From the NCBI GenBank assembly GCA_003484585.1, contig DNBZ01000200.1:1-6844 (forward strand): a stretch of 6,844 bases of DNA, given 5' to 3'. Every line of letters starts with the position of its first letter. Position 1 is the first letter of the stretch. Below the pieces are notes generated by a model. It ran no database searches. It was not told where the DNA came from and worked only from the letters and a program-made list of their open reading frames with translations. The DNA comes from Bacteroidota bacterium (GTDB lineage: Bacteria; Bacteroidota; Bacteroidia; NS11-12g; UBA9320). This document shows, one piece after another, positions 1-6,572 of this stretch. A program made the position numbers and the translations under genes.

Positions 1-435
1 GTCATCTGTAAGTTTATTGAAACGCTCTACATCTAAATAGTCGCCAGGTTTTGACACATCAAACAGGTCGTCATTTAAACCATCTGCTACTATCTTATTC
101 TTTACTTTAATAGCCAGCTTAAAAAATGATTTGCCATCATCTTCTACGGCATAGTTGAGCCGCACTCCGTCTAAAAAAGTAACATTTGATAGCTCTTTTT
201 TGTACTCTTCTAACTTTTCATTGGGCACACTTAGCTGTGCATTTATGCCTTCATGGGCAACATAGATTCTACCCAGTATACCTAGTGGATCCCAGTAGTA
301 AAATAGATGATCTCTAAACAACTGGGGATTGCCAATATTGGCATATTTGTAAAAGGAAATAGTAGTACGTTTTTCATCACTACTCTTGATTTTCTCCTTT
401 AGCTCTTCCCCATTAATAGTATTATGCAATTTCAT
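1..435 (-). CDS. trhO: tRNA uridine(34) hydroxylase TrhO (rhodanese-related, YceA family), N-terminal part
   Basis: In this family the enzyme uses oxygen to hydroxylate uridine 34 in the anticodon of certain tRNAs, giving 5-hydroxyuridine, the precursor of cmo5U/mo5U; it acts in the cytoplasm. Only the first 145 codons are present and the 3' part lies beyond the window start. I translated this stretch by hand. The N-terminal domain is clear: TTISFYKY at residues 24-31, then GRIYVAHEGINAQLSVP at 55-71, and further on a DDGKSFFKL segment and KNKIVADGLNDD. These match my recollection of E. coli YceA almost block for block. The catalytic rhodanese domain with its active cysteine is not in the window, so activity cannot be judged. 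The ATG at 433-435 is chosen because it starts just before the conserved block and an in-frame-independent stop lies immediately upstream. The gene diverges from the broken lipoprotein gene at 516. Identification is confident; completeness is unknown. Confidence 0.93.
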   Translation of the reverse strand, partial: MKLHNTINGEELKEKIKSSDEKRTTISFYKYANIGNPQLFRDHLFYYWDPLGILGRIYVAHEGINAQLSVPNEKLEEYKKELSNVTFLDGVRLNYAVEDDGKSFFKLAIKVKNKIVADGLNDDLFDVSKPGDYLDVERFNKLTDD

Positions 436-459
436 GTTACACCCTTTTCAATGGTAGTA

Positions 460-467
460 CAAAGATA
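460..467 (-). promoter_or_regulatory. Candidate -7 box of the trhO promoter
   Basis: On the minus strand this reads TATCTTTG, a full match to the Bacteroidota -7 consensus TAnnTTTG. It lies 24 bases upstream of the trhO ATG, which would give a leader of roughly 15-20 bases. I see no convincing TTTG-type -33 element at the expected distance, so the call rests on the -7 match and its position. Confidence 0.5.
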
Positions 468-515
468 ATACTGTGATTTATTTTACATAACTGCGTCCCA
501 TAAATAAATGCCATA

Positions 516-784
516 ATGAGGAATATCATAATTATACTCTCTCTTGTACTGAGCGATGCAAAGACATAAATGCAGGAGCATCTGAAAAACACTTTGCCGG
601 CACTAGTCAATTGCAGATAAAAGCCGAGACGAAGGATGGCAGATTTCATGGGGACTTTGAAGAGTACTATCAGAATGGCAATAAACGTAGCGAAGGCAAC
701 TACCGCAAAGGACGAAAAACGGGTAGGTGGAAATATTGCAATGAAGAAAGCGAACTCCCCGAGAAGGAGTGGGAAGGGCTGTAG
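516..784 (+). pseudogene. Small MORN-repeat (YwqK-like) lipoprotein, broken by a frameshift at the lipobox
   Basis: Read from the ATG at 516 the frame gives MRNIIIILSLVLS, a lipoprotein-type signal peptide, then runs into a stop at 567-569. Moving to the next frame at 557 gives CKDINAGASEK and continues open to the TAG at 782-784. If one base is restored in the two-base remnant at 555-556, the product is 89 residues with a lipobox ending L-S-x-C15. Its C-terminal half carries MORN_2-type repeats: DGRFHGDFEEYYQNG at about residues 41-55 and EGNYRKGRKTGRWKYC at 60-75. Such repeats are typical of the widespread Bacteroidota proteins annotated as YwqK-family antitoxins, although an antitoxin role is not established for them in general. 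The second-frame reading has no ATG of its own; it is open back to a stop at 488-490. The break may be genuine decay or a sequencing error. The gene sits 89 bases upstream of the MsrB/MsrA lipoprotein gene on the same strand. The repeat assignment is firm; the pseudogene status is inference. Confidence 0.72.
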
Positions 785-873
785 AAAGATCATTTCGTCC
801 ATTAATTCTTCATTTTAGTGTAAGAATCTACATTCTCTAAATCAAAAAGCACTTTTCATTCGTATCACTTAAT

Positions 874-1926
874 ATGAAGTCATTTACTTACATCATATGT
901 TTATTTTTAGTACTCGGTTGTAATGCCCAGAGCAAACAATCGTCTAATACTAAAAGTGAAGTAAAACAAGAAGTCAATACAGAAATGAAATTTAACGTAT
1001 TAACAGAAGAAGAAAAAAGAGTAATCCTTAATAAAGGAACAGAATATCCAGGCACGAGTGAATTCACAGATAGTGAAGCTAAAGGCGTGTACACCTGTAA
1101 GCAATGCAATCAGCCTCTATACACATCAGAAACTAAATTTAACAGTCACTGCGGTTGGCCAAGTTTTGATGATGAGATAGATGGATCTGTCACTCGTGTG
1201 CCAGATGCAGACGGACGCAGAGTAGAGATAGTTTGCTCAAACTGTCAAGGGCACTTAGGCCACGTTTTCGAAGGAGAAATGATGACCGACAAAAACACAC
1301 GTCATTGTGTGAATGGAGTTTCTATGAATTTCGTAGAAGGTGGAGAAAACTTACCTGCGGTAATAGGAGAAGAGCCATTGGATATGACCAAAATGGATAC
1401 TGCAACATTTGGAGCAGGATGTTTCTGGTGTGTGGAGGTGCTATTCGAAAAACTAAAAGGGGTACAGCATGTAGAAAGTGGCTATGCCGCTGGCAAACTG
1501 AAAAATCCTACTTATAAAATGGTAAGTGCAGGTACTACAGGATCTGTAGAAGTAGCTCAGTTGGTTTTTGATCCGAGTGTGATCTCTTATGAAAAACTAG
1601 TAGATATACTCTTTCACGTACACGACCCTACTACGCTAAACCAGCAAGGTGCTGATAAAGGTACACAGTATCGCTCGGTTATATTCTACCACGATGAAGA
1701 GCAAAAAGCGATAGCAGAAAAAGTACTAAGAGAGGTAGATGCAAGTGACTTATGGAGTGATCCTATAGTAACGGCTATAGAACCTATACTAAATTATAGT
1801 ACGGCAGAAGATTACCACCAAAACTACTATAACAATAACAAAGAGAATAATGGATACTGCAACGCGGTAATAGGGCCCAAGGTGGCCAAGTTTCAGTTGA
1901 AATATAAGAATTTGATTAAGGGGTGA
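874..1926 (+). CDS. msrBA: Bifunctional methionine sulfoxide reductase B/A, lipoprotein
   Basis: The protein reduces both epimers of methionine sulfoxide in proteins: the MsrB domain acts on the R form and the MsrA domain on the S form. It has 350 residues. The N-terminus is a lipoprotein signal with lipobox LVLGC, the lipidated cysteine being C16, followed by a polar linker to about residue 40. The enzyme should therefore work outside the cytoplasm, anchored to a membrane. The MsrB domain (about 41-155) has two zinc-binding CxxC pairs (C75/C78 and C121/C124), SHCGWPSF around C93, and the catalytic segment RHCVN with C145. The MsrA domain (about 175-345) has the active-site motif GCFWCVE with C183, the segment DPTTLNQQG at 251-259, and a C-terminal NGYC cysteine (C329) in the position of a recycling cysteine. 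The order is B then A, opposite to A-then-B fusions such as neisserial PilB. All key residues appear intact. The start is fixed by the signal peptide. A strong terminator follows. I found no TAnnTTTG box in the 89 bases upstream, so transcription may begin before the broken lipoprotein gene. Confidence 0.96.
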   Translation: MKSFTYIICLFLVLGCNAQSKQSSNTKSEVKQEVNTEMKFNVLTEEEKRVILNKGTEYPGTSEFTDSEAKGVYTCKQCNQPLYTSETKFNSHCGWPSFDDEIDGSVTRVPDADGRRVEIVCSNCQGHLGHVFEGEMMTDKNTRHCVNGVSMNFVEGGENLPAVIGEEPLDMTKMDTATFGAGCFWCVEVLFEKLKGVQHVESGYAAGKLKNPTYKMVSAGTTGSVEVAQLVFDPSVISYEKLVDILFHVHDPTTLNQQGADKGTQYRSVIFYHDEEQKAIAEKVLREVDASDLWSDPIVTAIEPILNYSTAEDYHQNYYNNNKENNGYCNAVIGPKVAKFQLKYKNLIKG

Positions 1927-1959
1927 TTTCCTTTTTTGATTAATTGGTTAGTTTATTAG

Positions 1960-1992
1960 AATCCTTTCCGCTTCGGCGGAGAGGATTTTTTT
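1960..1992 (+). terminator. Rho-independent terminator after msrBA
   Basis: ATCCTTTCCGC at 1961-1971 pairs with GCGGAGAGGAT at 1976-1986 around a TTCG loop at 1972-1975. There is one T-G wobble in an 11-bp stem, and A1960 with T1987 can extend it. The loop is closed by C-G, the very stable C(UUCG)G arrangement. A run of T follows from 1986 to 1992. The hairpin begins 33 bases after the msrBA stop codon. Confidence 0.9.
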
Positions 1993-2027
1993 GCGTTATA
2001 AATAACCCAAGCATCTATAATACCAAT

Positions 2028-2084
2028 TTAGATTTCCCACGCCATTTCTATAACACGATTTATATCTCTAGGTGAAAGTATCAT
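2028..2084 (-). pseudogene. 5' remnant of a DUF2805/TIGR03643-family gene
   Basis: From the ATG at 2082-2084 the minus strand encodes MILSPRDINRVIEMAWE, then one isoleucine and a stop at 2028-2030. As I recall the family, small cytoplasmic proteins of unknown function with roughly 75-90 residues, it begins with LS..DI.RIIEMAWEDRT; the match is close over about 15 residues and stops abruptly after WE. The family's continuation (DRTPFEAI-like) is not found in any frame on the distal side, which points to a deletion that fused the 5' end to unrelated DNA near the msrBA terminator. An upstream in-frame ATG at 2109-2111 could extend the fragment to 27 residues. This is almost certainly non-functional. 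The match is short, so chance cannot be excluded. Confidence 0.5.
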
Positions 2085-2264
2085 TATTACTTTAACACTT
2101 CTTGAGTACATTTCGTTTGACCATGGGTCTCTAGAAAACTACAATCCCACACTACTACCTAGAAACATGGAGAAGCACTATTTGTTAATTTGAATAATTA
2201 TATGAAAAACACCACTGAATGGATAAAAATATTTGACCGCGTATAATCACACAAGACAAGGAGC

Positions 2265-2281
2265 TATTTTTGCTATATTTG
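2265..2281 (+). promoter_or_regulatory. Two tandem candidate -7 boxes for the acylase operon
   Basis: TATTTTTG at 2265-2272 and TATATTTG at 2274-2281 each match the Bacteroidota -7 consensus TAnnTTTG fully. From the first, transcription would start near 2277 and leave a leader of about 17 bases; from the second the leader would be only about 8 bases. A TTTG at 2232-2235 lies 29 bases before the first box, farther than the usual spacing of about 19-20, so no good -33 element is assigned. The purine-rich AGAGG at 2287-2291 is close to the ATG at 2294 and is a poor Shine-Dalgarno by spacing. Confidence 0.45.
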
Positions 2282-2293
2282 AATTAAGAGGAT

Positions 2294-4672
2294 ATGAGAA
2301 AGATTTTTGGATTAACAACTTTACTAATTGGGCTATTTTTAGTCTATATACTGAGCACGCCACAGAAAGTCGGAGAAACAGCCATACCTCCTTTAGCCAA
2401 ATTGCTAAATCCATATACAGGTGCTTGGCAAAATGCTGAATCCGTAGAAGACTATACAGACTTTAGTCTAGAGTCTGACCAGATAAAGGAAGAGGTACGT
2501 ATCGTTTTTGATGATAGAATGGTACCCCACATTTTCGCCCAAAATCTACAAGATGCCATGTTTGCTCAAGGATATGTAGAAGCGTATCACCGTCTTTTTC
2601 AGATGGATATAAGCACACGCTCACCAGATGGAAGACTGTCTGAGATACTAGGTCCAAACTTGCTAGACTACGATAAAAAGCAACGACGTCTTGGCCTAGG
2701 ATACGCAGCAGATAATGCTGTGCAAGGTTGGGGTCAGTTTCCCGAAGAATTGAAAAATGTAAATGCCTACTCTGCTGGAGTTAACCATTTTATACAAAAC
2801 CTAAAACCAAAAGACTATCCTTTGGAATACAAACTGCTAGACTTTGCCCCTAGCGAATGGACCAATAGACACTGTGCTCTACTGCTGAAAGCTATGACTC
2901 AAACCTTAGCAGGATATGAGGAAGATATAGAAATGAGCAATGCTCTACGCATTTTTGGTAACGAAGATTTTAATCTAATCTATCCAGATAGAAATCCAAA
3001 GGATATCCCTATAGCACAAGGCCCCTTCTTAAAAGCGAAAGAATCATTTGACAATCTCAACATTTCAGAAATTTCGGATGTGTACAAGCAGAGTATTGAC
3101 AGACCTCGTTCACCCGATGGTGTAGGTAGTAATAATTGGGCCGTAGCAGGGAATAAAACTGTGACGGGCAAACCTATGCTAGCTAATGACCCTCATCTTG
3201 GCCTTAGCTTACCTTCCGTGTGGTACGAAATAGCAATCACAACACCCCATTTTAGTGCTCAAGGAGTAACACTGCTCGGTATGCCAGGCATTATGATTGG
3301 TTTCAATGAAAACATAGCTTGGGGAGAAACCAACGTAGGGCACGACATGTCCGACTACCATACCATATCTTGGACAGACAACACTAAGACCACGTACATG
3401 CTGGATAGCCAAGTTGTAAAAGCGGATCTCAAAATAGAAACCTATAACGTAAAAGGCACAGGAGTAATTTACGATACTGTGAGATACACGCACTGGGGAC
3501 CTGTGGTAGAGGACGAAACTAACCTTGCTCTAAGATGGATAGCACACGACGCCTCACCCACTCCCGAGTTTATGGCTTTTATAAATGGGATGCAATGCAA
3601 TAACTATGATGACTATCTGAAATCTACTGCAGACTTCTATGCTCCGGCACAAAATTTCGTATACGCAGACAATAACAATGAAATAGGCATACGTATAAAT
3701 GGAGCAGTCCCCATAAAAAACTACCGGCAAGGTGTCACCATAAGCCCTGGTGCAGCTAGCAGTGATGGATGGCAAGGTATAATCCCAAGGGATGAAAACC
3801 CACAAGAAAGAAATCCTACTAGAGGATATGTGAGTAGTGCAAACCAATATAGTGCCTCTGCCGATTATCCGTATTACTACAATGGCAATTTTGAACCCTA
3901 CCGAGGCAGAACCATACACAAGTACTTACAAAAAAGAGATACCGTAGACATAGCGTACATGAAAACAATGCAAAACAGCACCTACAGTATGTTAGCAGAA
4001 GAAGCCCTAGCAAGTATGCTTCCGATGCTAGATTCTATAAACTCTTCACATCCTTTTGCGATAAGTTTAGCTAAGTGGAACCTGCATTATGATGCCAATT
4101 CTTTAGATCCAGTTCGTTTTGATAAGTGGTTTACCGCTTTTCATGAAATGCTTTGGGACGAGATCTATACGCAACAAGACAAGGTAGCACTTCCTAGTCC
4201 AGACCTTTGGGTAACCGTGAATATGATAGAGGAGGTGACCGACAGCAAATTCTATGACATAGAAGCTACTCCAGTCATAGAGACTTTATCTAATCTTATC
4301 AATCTGTCTTTTGCTCAAACGCTAGACTCTGATCCTATCCCTTTGAGCCAAGAGAAAAACGCACAGATTCTGCACCTTACTAGACTTCCCGCTTTTTCTG
4401 AAATGGAAATAGCCCTTGGAGGCACCAAACATAGTCTCAATGCAATGCAACAAACCTTTGGTCCTAGTTGGCGTATGGTAGTGGCTCTGGGCGAAAAACC
4501 TGAAGCATATGGCACCTACCCTGGCGGGCAAAGTGGCAATCCCGCTAGTCCATTTTACAAAAATAAAATAGCTGCCTGGGCTAAAGGCGAATATGATAAA
4601 CTAGAACTTGCCACCAAACCAGAAGACATTTCCAAATCACTTTTTAGCGTTAGCATCACTCATGAAAAATAG
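2294..4672 (+). CDS. Penicillin acylase family protein (Ntn hydrolase, peptidase family S45)
   Basis: Family members hydrolyse amide bonds of compounds such as penicillins, cephalosporin side chains or acyl-homoserine lactones; the natural substrate here cannot be read from sequence. The 792-residue protein starts with a hydrophobic helix (about residues 4-20) with no clear signal cleavage site or lipobox, so it is probably exported and anchored to the inner membrane facing the periplasm. The precursor form is typical: an alpha-chain region, then the autoprocessing site GVG|SNNW, with S279 becoming the N-terminal nucleophile after the cut behind G278. NDPHL at 298-302 follows as expected. SANQ at 515-518 supplies N517, the likely oxyanion-hole asparagine, and R538 in RGRT fits the conserved arginine. 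The C-terminal PGGQSGNP at 743-750 is a family hallmark. All expected catalytic features are present. It heads an operon: its last 11 bases overlap the start of the next gene. Assignment to the family is firm; calling it a true penicillin acylase or an AHL acylase would be guesswork. Confidence 0.95.
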   Translation: MRKIFGLTTLLIGLFLVYILSTPQKVGETAIPPLAKLLNPYTGAWQNAESVEDYTDFSLESDQIKEEVRIVFDDRMVPHIFAQNLQDAMFAQGYVEAYHRLFQMDISTRSPDGRLSEILGPNLLDYDKKQRRLGLGYAADNAVQGWGQFPEELKNVNAYSAGVNHFIQNLKPKDYPLEYKLLDFAPSEWTNRHCALLLKAMTQTLAGYEEDIEMSNALRIFGNEDFNLIYPDRNPKDIPIAQGPFLKAKESFDNLNISEISDVYKQSIDRPRSPDGVGSNNWAVAGNKTVTGKPMLANDPHLGLSLPSVWYEIAITTPHFSAQGVTLLGMPGIMIGFNENIAWGETNVGHDMSDYHTISWTDNTKTTYMLDSQVVKADLKIETYNVKGTGVIYDTVRYTHWGPVVEDETNLALRWIAHDASPTPEFMAFINGMQCNNYDDYLKSTADFYAPAQNFVYADNNNEIGIRINGAVPIKNYRQGVTISPGAASSDGWQGIIPRDENPQERNPTRGYVSSANQYSASADYPYYYNGNFEPYRGRTIHKYLQKRDTVDIAYMKTMQNSTYSMLAEEALASMLPMLDSINSSHPFAISLAKWNLHYDANSLDPVRFDKWFTAFHEMLWDEIYTQQDKVALPSPDLWVTVNMIEEVTDSKFYDIEATPVIETLSNLINLSFAQTLDSDPIPLSQEKNAQILHLTRLPAFSEMEIALGGTKHSLNAMQQTFGPSWRMVVALGEKPEAYGTYPGGQSGNPASPFYKNKIAAWAKGEYDKLELATKPEDISKSLFSVSITHEK

Positions 4673-5009
4673 CATCCTCTTTATTCTAATACTTGTTGCC
4701 ACTGCTGCACTGTCTCCATTTTTACCATGGTGGATTATAGCTCCGATAGCTTTTATGGGGACCTACGTAAGCAAAACAAAAGCTACGGCAGGATTTTTAA
4801 TTTGCTTTTTGGCAGTGTTTTTAGCTTGGTTAGGCTCCATACTCATGACAGATGACGGCACTATAGCCATGCTTATGGGCAAACTCCTAAATATGTCTTC
4901 CTTCTTCACACCCTTTTTAGCTTCGCTTCTAGGAGCGTTAGTAGCTGGATTTTTTGGACTAGCAGGATCGTTGCTATCTCCTAAAAATAAAAATTGGGTA
5001 AATGGCTAA
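4662..5009 (+). CDS. Small conserved membrane protein, four predicted helices, function unknown
   Basis: The product is 115 residues and almost wholly hydrophobic. Likely helices are at about residues 4-20, 22-36, 43-62 and 82-106, the last rich in glycine and alanine. The motif SPFLPWWIIAPIAF at 18-31 and the Gly/Ala-rich final helix resemble small uncharacterised membrane proteins that I recall from Bacteroidota, but I know no function for them. I chose the ATG at 4662, not the upstream in-frame codon at 4608, because it begins directly before the first helix and overlaps the acylase stop codon (TAG at 4670-4672) by 11 bases, an arrangement that suggests translational coupling. The upstream extension would lie wholly inside the acylase coding region and adds a polar stretch with no membrane character. 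It may assist or sit beside the anchored acylase, but this is inference from position only. Confidence 0.85.
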   Translation: MKNSILFILILVATAALSPFLPWWIIAPIAFMGTYVSKTKATAGFLICFLAVFLAWLGSILMTDDGTIAMLMGKLLNMSSFFTPFLASLLGALVAGFFGLAGSLLSPKNKNWVNG

Positions 5010-5047
5010 TCCATTAATCTAAGTTGTTTTTTCGTTTTATTCGTAGA

Positions 5048-5500
5048 ATGAAAAATCCTGAAAAATTAATTTACCCTCTAGTATCTGACCGATACAAAGC
5101 AGCATTTATAGATGCTTTCGTAATGATTGGTTTTTGGTTTGCCTTTACTATACTCTTTTCATCTCTAGAAAACGTGCCACAAGAAGCTAGAATTGCAGCT
5201 TATGTATTTAGTGTATTCTTATACGAACCTCTATTTGTAGCATTGTTTGGGGCTAGTATAGGACATATGTCTGGCGGATTAAAAGTAAGAAGGGAATCAA
5301 ACAGGGATAAGAAGATAAATTTCTTTGCAGCTATCTTTAGATTCTTTGTGAAAGTGATACTTGGGATTATAGCCTTATTTACCATAACTAAGGAGAATAA
5401 AGGTCGTGCAATCCACGACATGGCGAGTGGAAGCATAGTACTCTTTAGCCAAGAAAAGCATGAAGAAACTAGCGACCTGGAGGATTCACCACTGCTCTAA
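5048..5500 (+). CDS. RDD family membrane protein
   Basis: RDD proteins are small multi-helix membrane proteins named for conserved Arg and Asp residues; some have been linked to ion or solute transport, but most are uncharacterised. This one has 150 residues. The first signature is RYKAAFID, with R15 and D22 at the entry to helix one (about 20-38). Helix two spans about 49-68, followed by IGHMSGGLKV at 71-80. Helix three spans about 95-113, then the closing signature GRAIHDMASGSIVL with R120, H123 and D124. The C-terminal tail is acidic and polar. I start at the ATG at 5048; an in-frame TTG at 5024 would add eight residues (MFFRFIRR) and is possible but less likely. It lies 38 bases after the preceding membrane-protein gene and probably belongs to the same operon. 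Its last 32 bases overlap the 3' end of the opposing PorV/PorQ-family gene. Confidence 0.88.
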   Translation: MKNPEKLIYPLVSDRYKAAFIDAFVMIGFWFAFTILFSSLENVPQEARIAAYVFSVFLYEPLFVALFGASIGHMSGGLKVRRESNRDKKINFFAAIFRFFVKVILGIIALFTITKENKGRAIHDMASGSIVLFSQEKHEETSDLEDSPLL

Positions 5501-6563
5501 TACTGAATACGTGTGAGTATTGCAGTGTATTATCATTAGCCAAATCACTGAGAGCATAGTCCAGTGTAATCTGCTTTAGCTTTAGTCCTAGGCCTATGTT
5601 AGGCTGTAAGGTCCATTGCTGTTCGTAGTTCAAATCTTTGATTTGCTGTATATTACCTATTCCTCCACGCAAGTAGATTATATCTTTATATCCAGCTTCT
5701 ATACCTAGATGTGGATCCCCACTTATAAAATTTGTTTTGAGTAGGGTATTTCTTTTACCGTCGGTATTGATATCAAGATTAATCTCTGCTAGCAAAGTGA
5801 AATCTTCTGAGATATCTACTTTTTTGGCAGCTCCTAGTATAACCTTAGGCAAGGTAAGCTCTAGTGAATTCTTTGGCACTTCATTACCCGTCTGTCTAAA
5901 AACTTGCACCTCTGCATCTGTAAAACTGTATTTCCATGCATTGAATGTCGTGGTAATATCTCTCGCCATAAAAGCGAACATCCATTTATTTTCAGTCTCA
6001 TACTTGGCACTTGCATCTACACCAAAACCCCAAGCTGTCGCAAATTCTCCTGCTTTTCGGTGCACTATCTTAGCACTTCCACCAAAACTTAATCCTTCTA
6101 CCAATGCTTGCTGAGCATAACTCACAAAAAAACCATAATCCACAGCACTAAACTCAGTTACCCTATCATAGTTTATCTGTCCATTATTTATTAAATCTAA
6201 AGTATTTGGTATTCCGTCTACGCCAAAACGTACCATTGAAAAAGCCAATGCTCCATTATTTTTCACCTTAGTACTTATTCCCAAATAATCATAGTTTGCT
6301 ATTCCATTATACAGATTAGAATGCATAAAAGAAATCTGAAGTTTATCTTCTTGTTTTACTAGTCCTGCAGGATTCCAATATCCCGATGTTACATCCTCTG
6401 TAGAGGCTACAACAGAATTGGACATCCCAAAGGCTCTTGCTCCTACTCCTATAGACAAAAACTCATTACTATACTTTGGTGTAGACTGTGCTACACTCTC
6501 CATATTTAGGCCCAAAAGAGCCACTAGTAAAAGGCTTATGTTTTTAATAGAAGGAGGATTCAT
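5469..6563 (-). CDS. PorV/PorQ-family outer-membrane protein (type IX secretion associated)
   Basis: Members form outer-membrane beta-barrels; PorV shuttles cargo and binds the PorU sortase in the type IX secretion system, while PorQ and other paralogues have accessory or unknown roles. This protein has 364 residues. A signal peptide occupies about residues 1-26, with a hydrophobic core LLLVALLGL and likely cleavage near SVA|Q. The family signature follows at 34-68: FLSIGVGARAFGMSNS and then GYWNPAGLV, with the aspartate of STEDV between them. The rest alternates glycine and aromatic residues in a beta-barrel manner and ends with a strand HVFSIRAVV close to the C-terminus. Length fits the family. 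No PorU or other type IX gene is visible here, so I cannot say whether this is PorV itself or a paralogue. The ATG at 6561-6563 directly precedes the signal peptide and sits 9 bases after the stop of the upstream gene, so the two are probably co-transcribed. Confidence 0.88.
   Translation of the reverse strand: MNPPSIKNISLLLVALLGLNMESVAQSTPKYSNEFLSIGVGARAFGMSNSVVASTEDVTSGYWNPAGLVKQEDKLQISFMHSNLYNGIANYDYLGISTKVKNNGALAFSMVRFGVDGIPNTLDLINNGQINYDRVTEFSAVDYGFFVSYAQQALVEGLSFGGSAKIVHRKAGEFATAWGFGVDASAKYETENKWMFAFMARDITTTFNAWKYSFTDAEVQVFRQTGNEVPKNSLELTLPKVILGAAKKVDISEDFTLLAEINLDINTDGKRNTLLKTNFISGDPHLGIEAGYKDIIYLRGGIGNIQQIKDLNYEQQWTLQPNIGLGLKLKQITLDYALSDLANDNTLQYSHVFSIRAVVNPPGR
5490..5527. repeat. Inverted repeat at the junction of the convergent genes
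   Basis: CACTGC (5490-5495) and AATACT (5499-5504) pair with AGTATT (5516-5521) and GCAGTG (5522-5527), making a 12-bp stem with a three-base bulge (TCT, 5496-5498) and an 11-base loop. It spans the RDD stop codon at 5498-5500 and lies inside the 3' coding end of the PorV/PorQ-family gene. There is no T-run on either side, so it is not a canonical Rho-independent terminator; it could still stabilise or define mRNA 3' ends. Confidence 0.5.
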
Positions 6564-6572
6564 TGGTAAATA

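Larger units (their letters stand above)
1993..2293. other. Intergenic region with a gene remnant and promoter-like boxes
   Basis: This 301-base stretch separates the msrBA terminator from the acylase operon. The supportable contents are the DUF2805-like remnant on the minus strand (2028-2084) and two TAnnTTTG boxes near the right end. A 14-codon ATG frame at 2202-2246 (MKNTTEWIKIFDRV) is present but I recognise no family in it. Nothing else stands out between about 2112 and 2200. Confidence 0.6.

Noticed and set aside
437..802. A 121-residue hydrophobic minus-strand frame opposite the broken lipoprotein gene, ending one base before the trhO start
   Set aside because: It is antisense to the MORN-repeat coding sequence, which has clear family similarity; its hydrophobicity arises from complementing that AT-rich gene, and it has no recognisable motif.
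636..818. A 60-residue plus-strand frame starting at an ATG within the MORN-repeat region
   Set aside because: It is an out-of-frame reading of the repeat segment; the frame that ends at 784 gives the real MORN motifs.
2202..2246. A 14-codon ATG frame reading MKNTTEWIKIFDRV
   Set aside because: It is too short, has no recognised family, and could be chance; noted only as a possible further gene remnant.
2233..2247. TTGACC next to TATAAT, resembling E. coli sigma-70 boxes
   Set aside because: The two elements are only three bases apart, far from the needed 16-18, and Bacteroidota use different promoter elements.
3554..3919. Long minus-strand open frames inside the acylase gene (for example 121 residues here)
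   Set aside because: They are shadows of a plus-strand gene with all catalytic motifs in place and show no family features.
5479..6562. GGAGGATTCA occurring at 5479-5488 and 6553-6562, at both ends of the PorV/PorQ-family gene
   Set aside because: Both copies encode Asn-Pro-Pro inside the gene; a 10-base match in this context is plausibly coincidental, with no other sign of flanking repeats or insertion.
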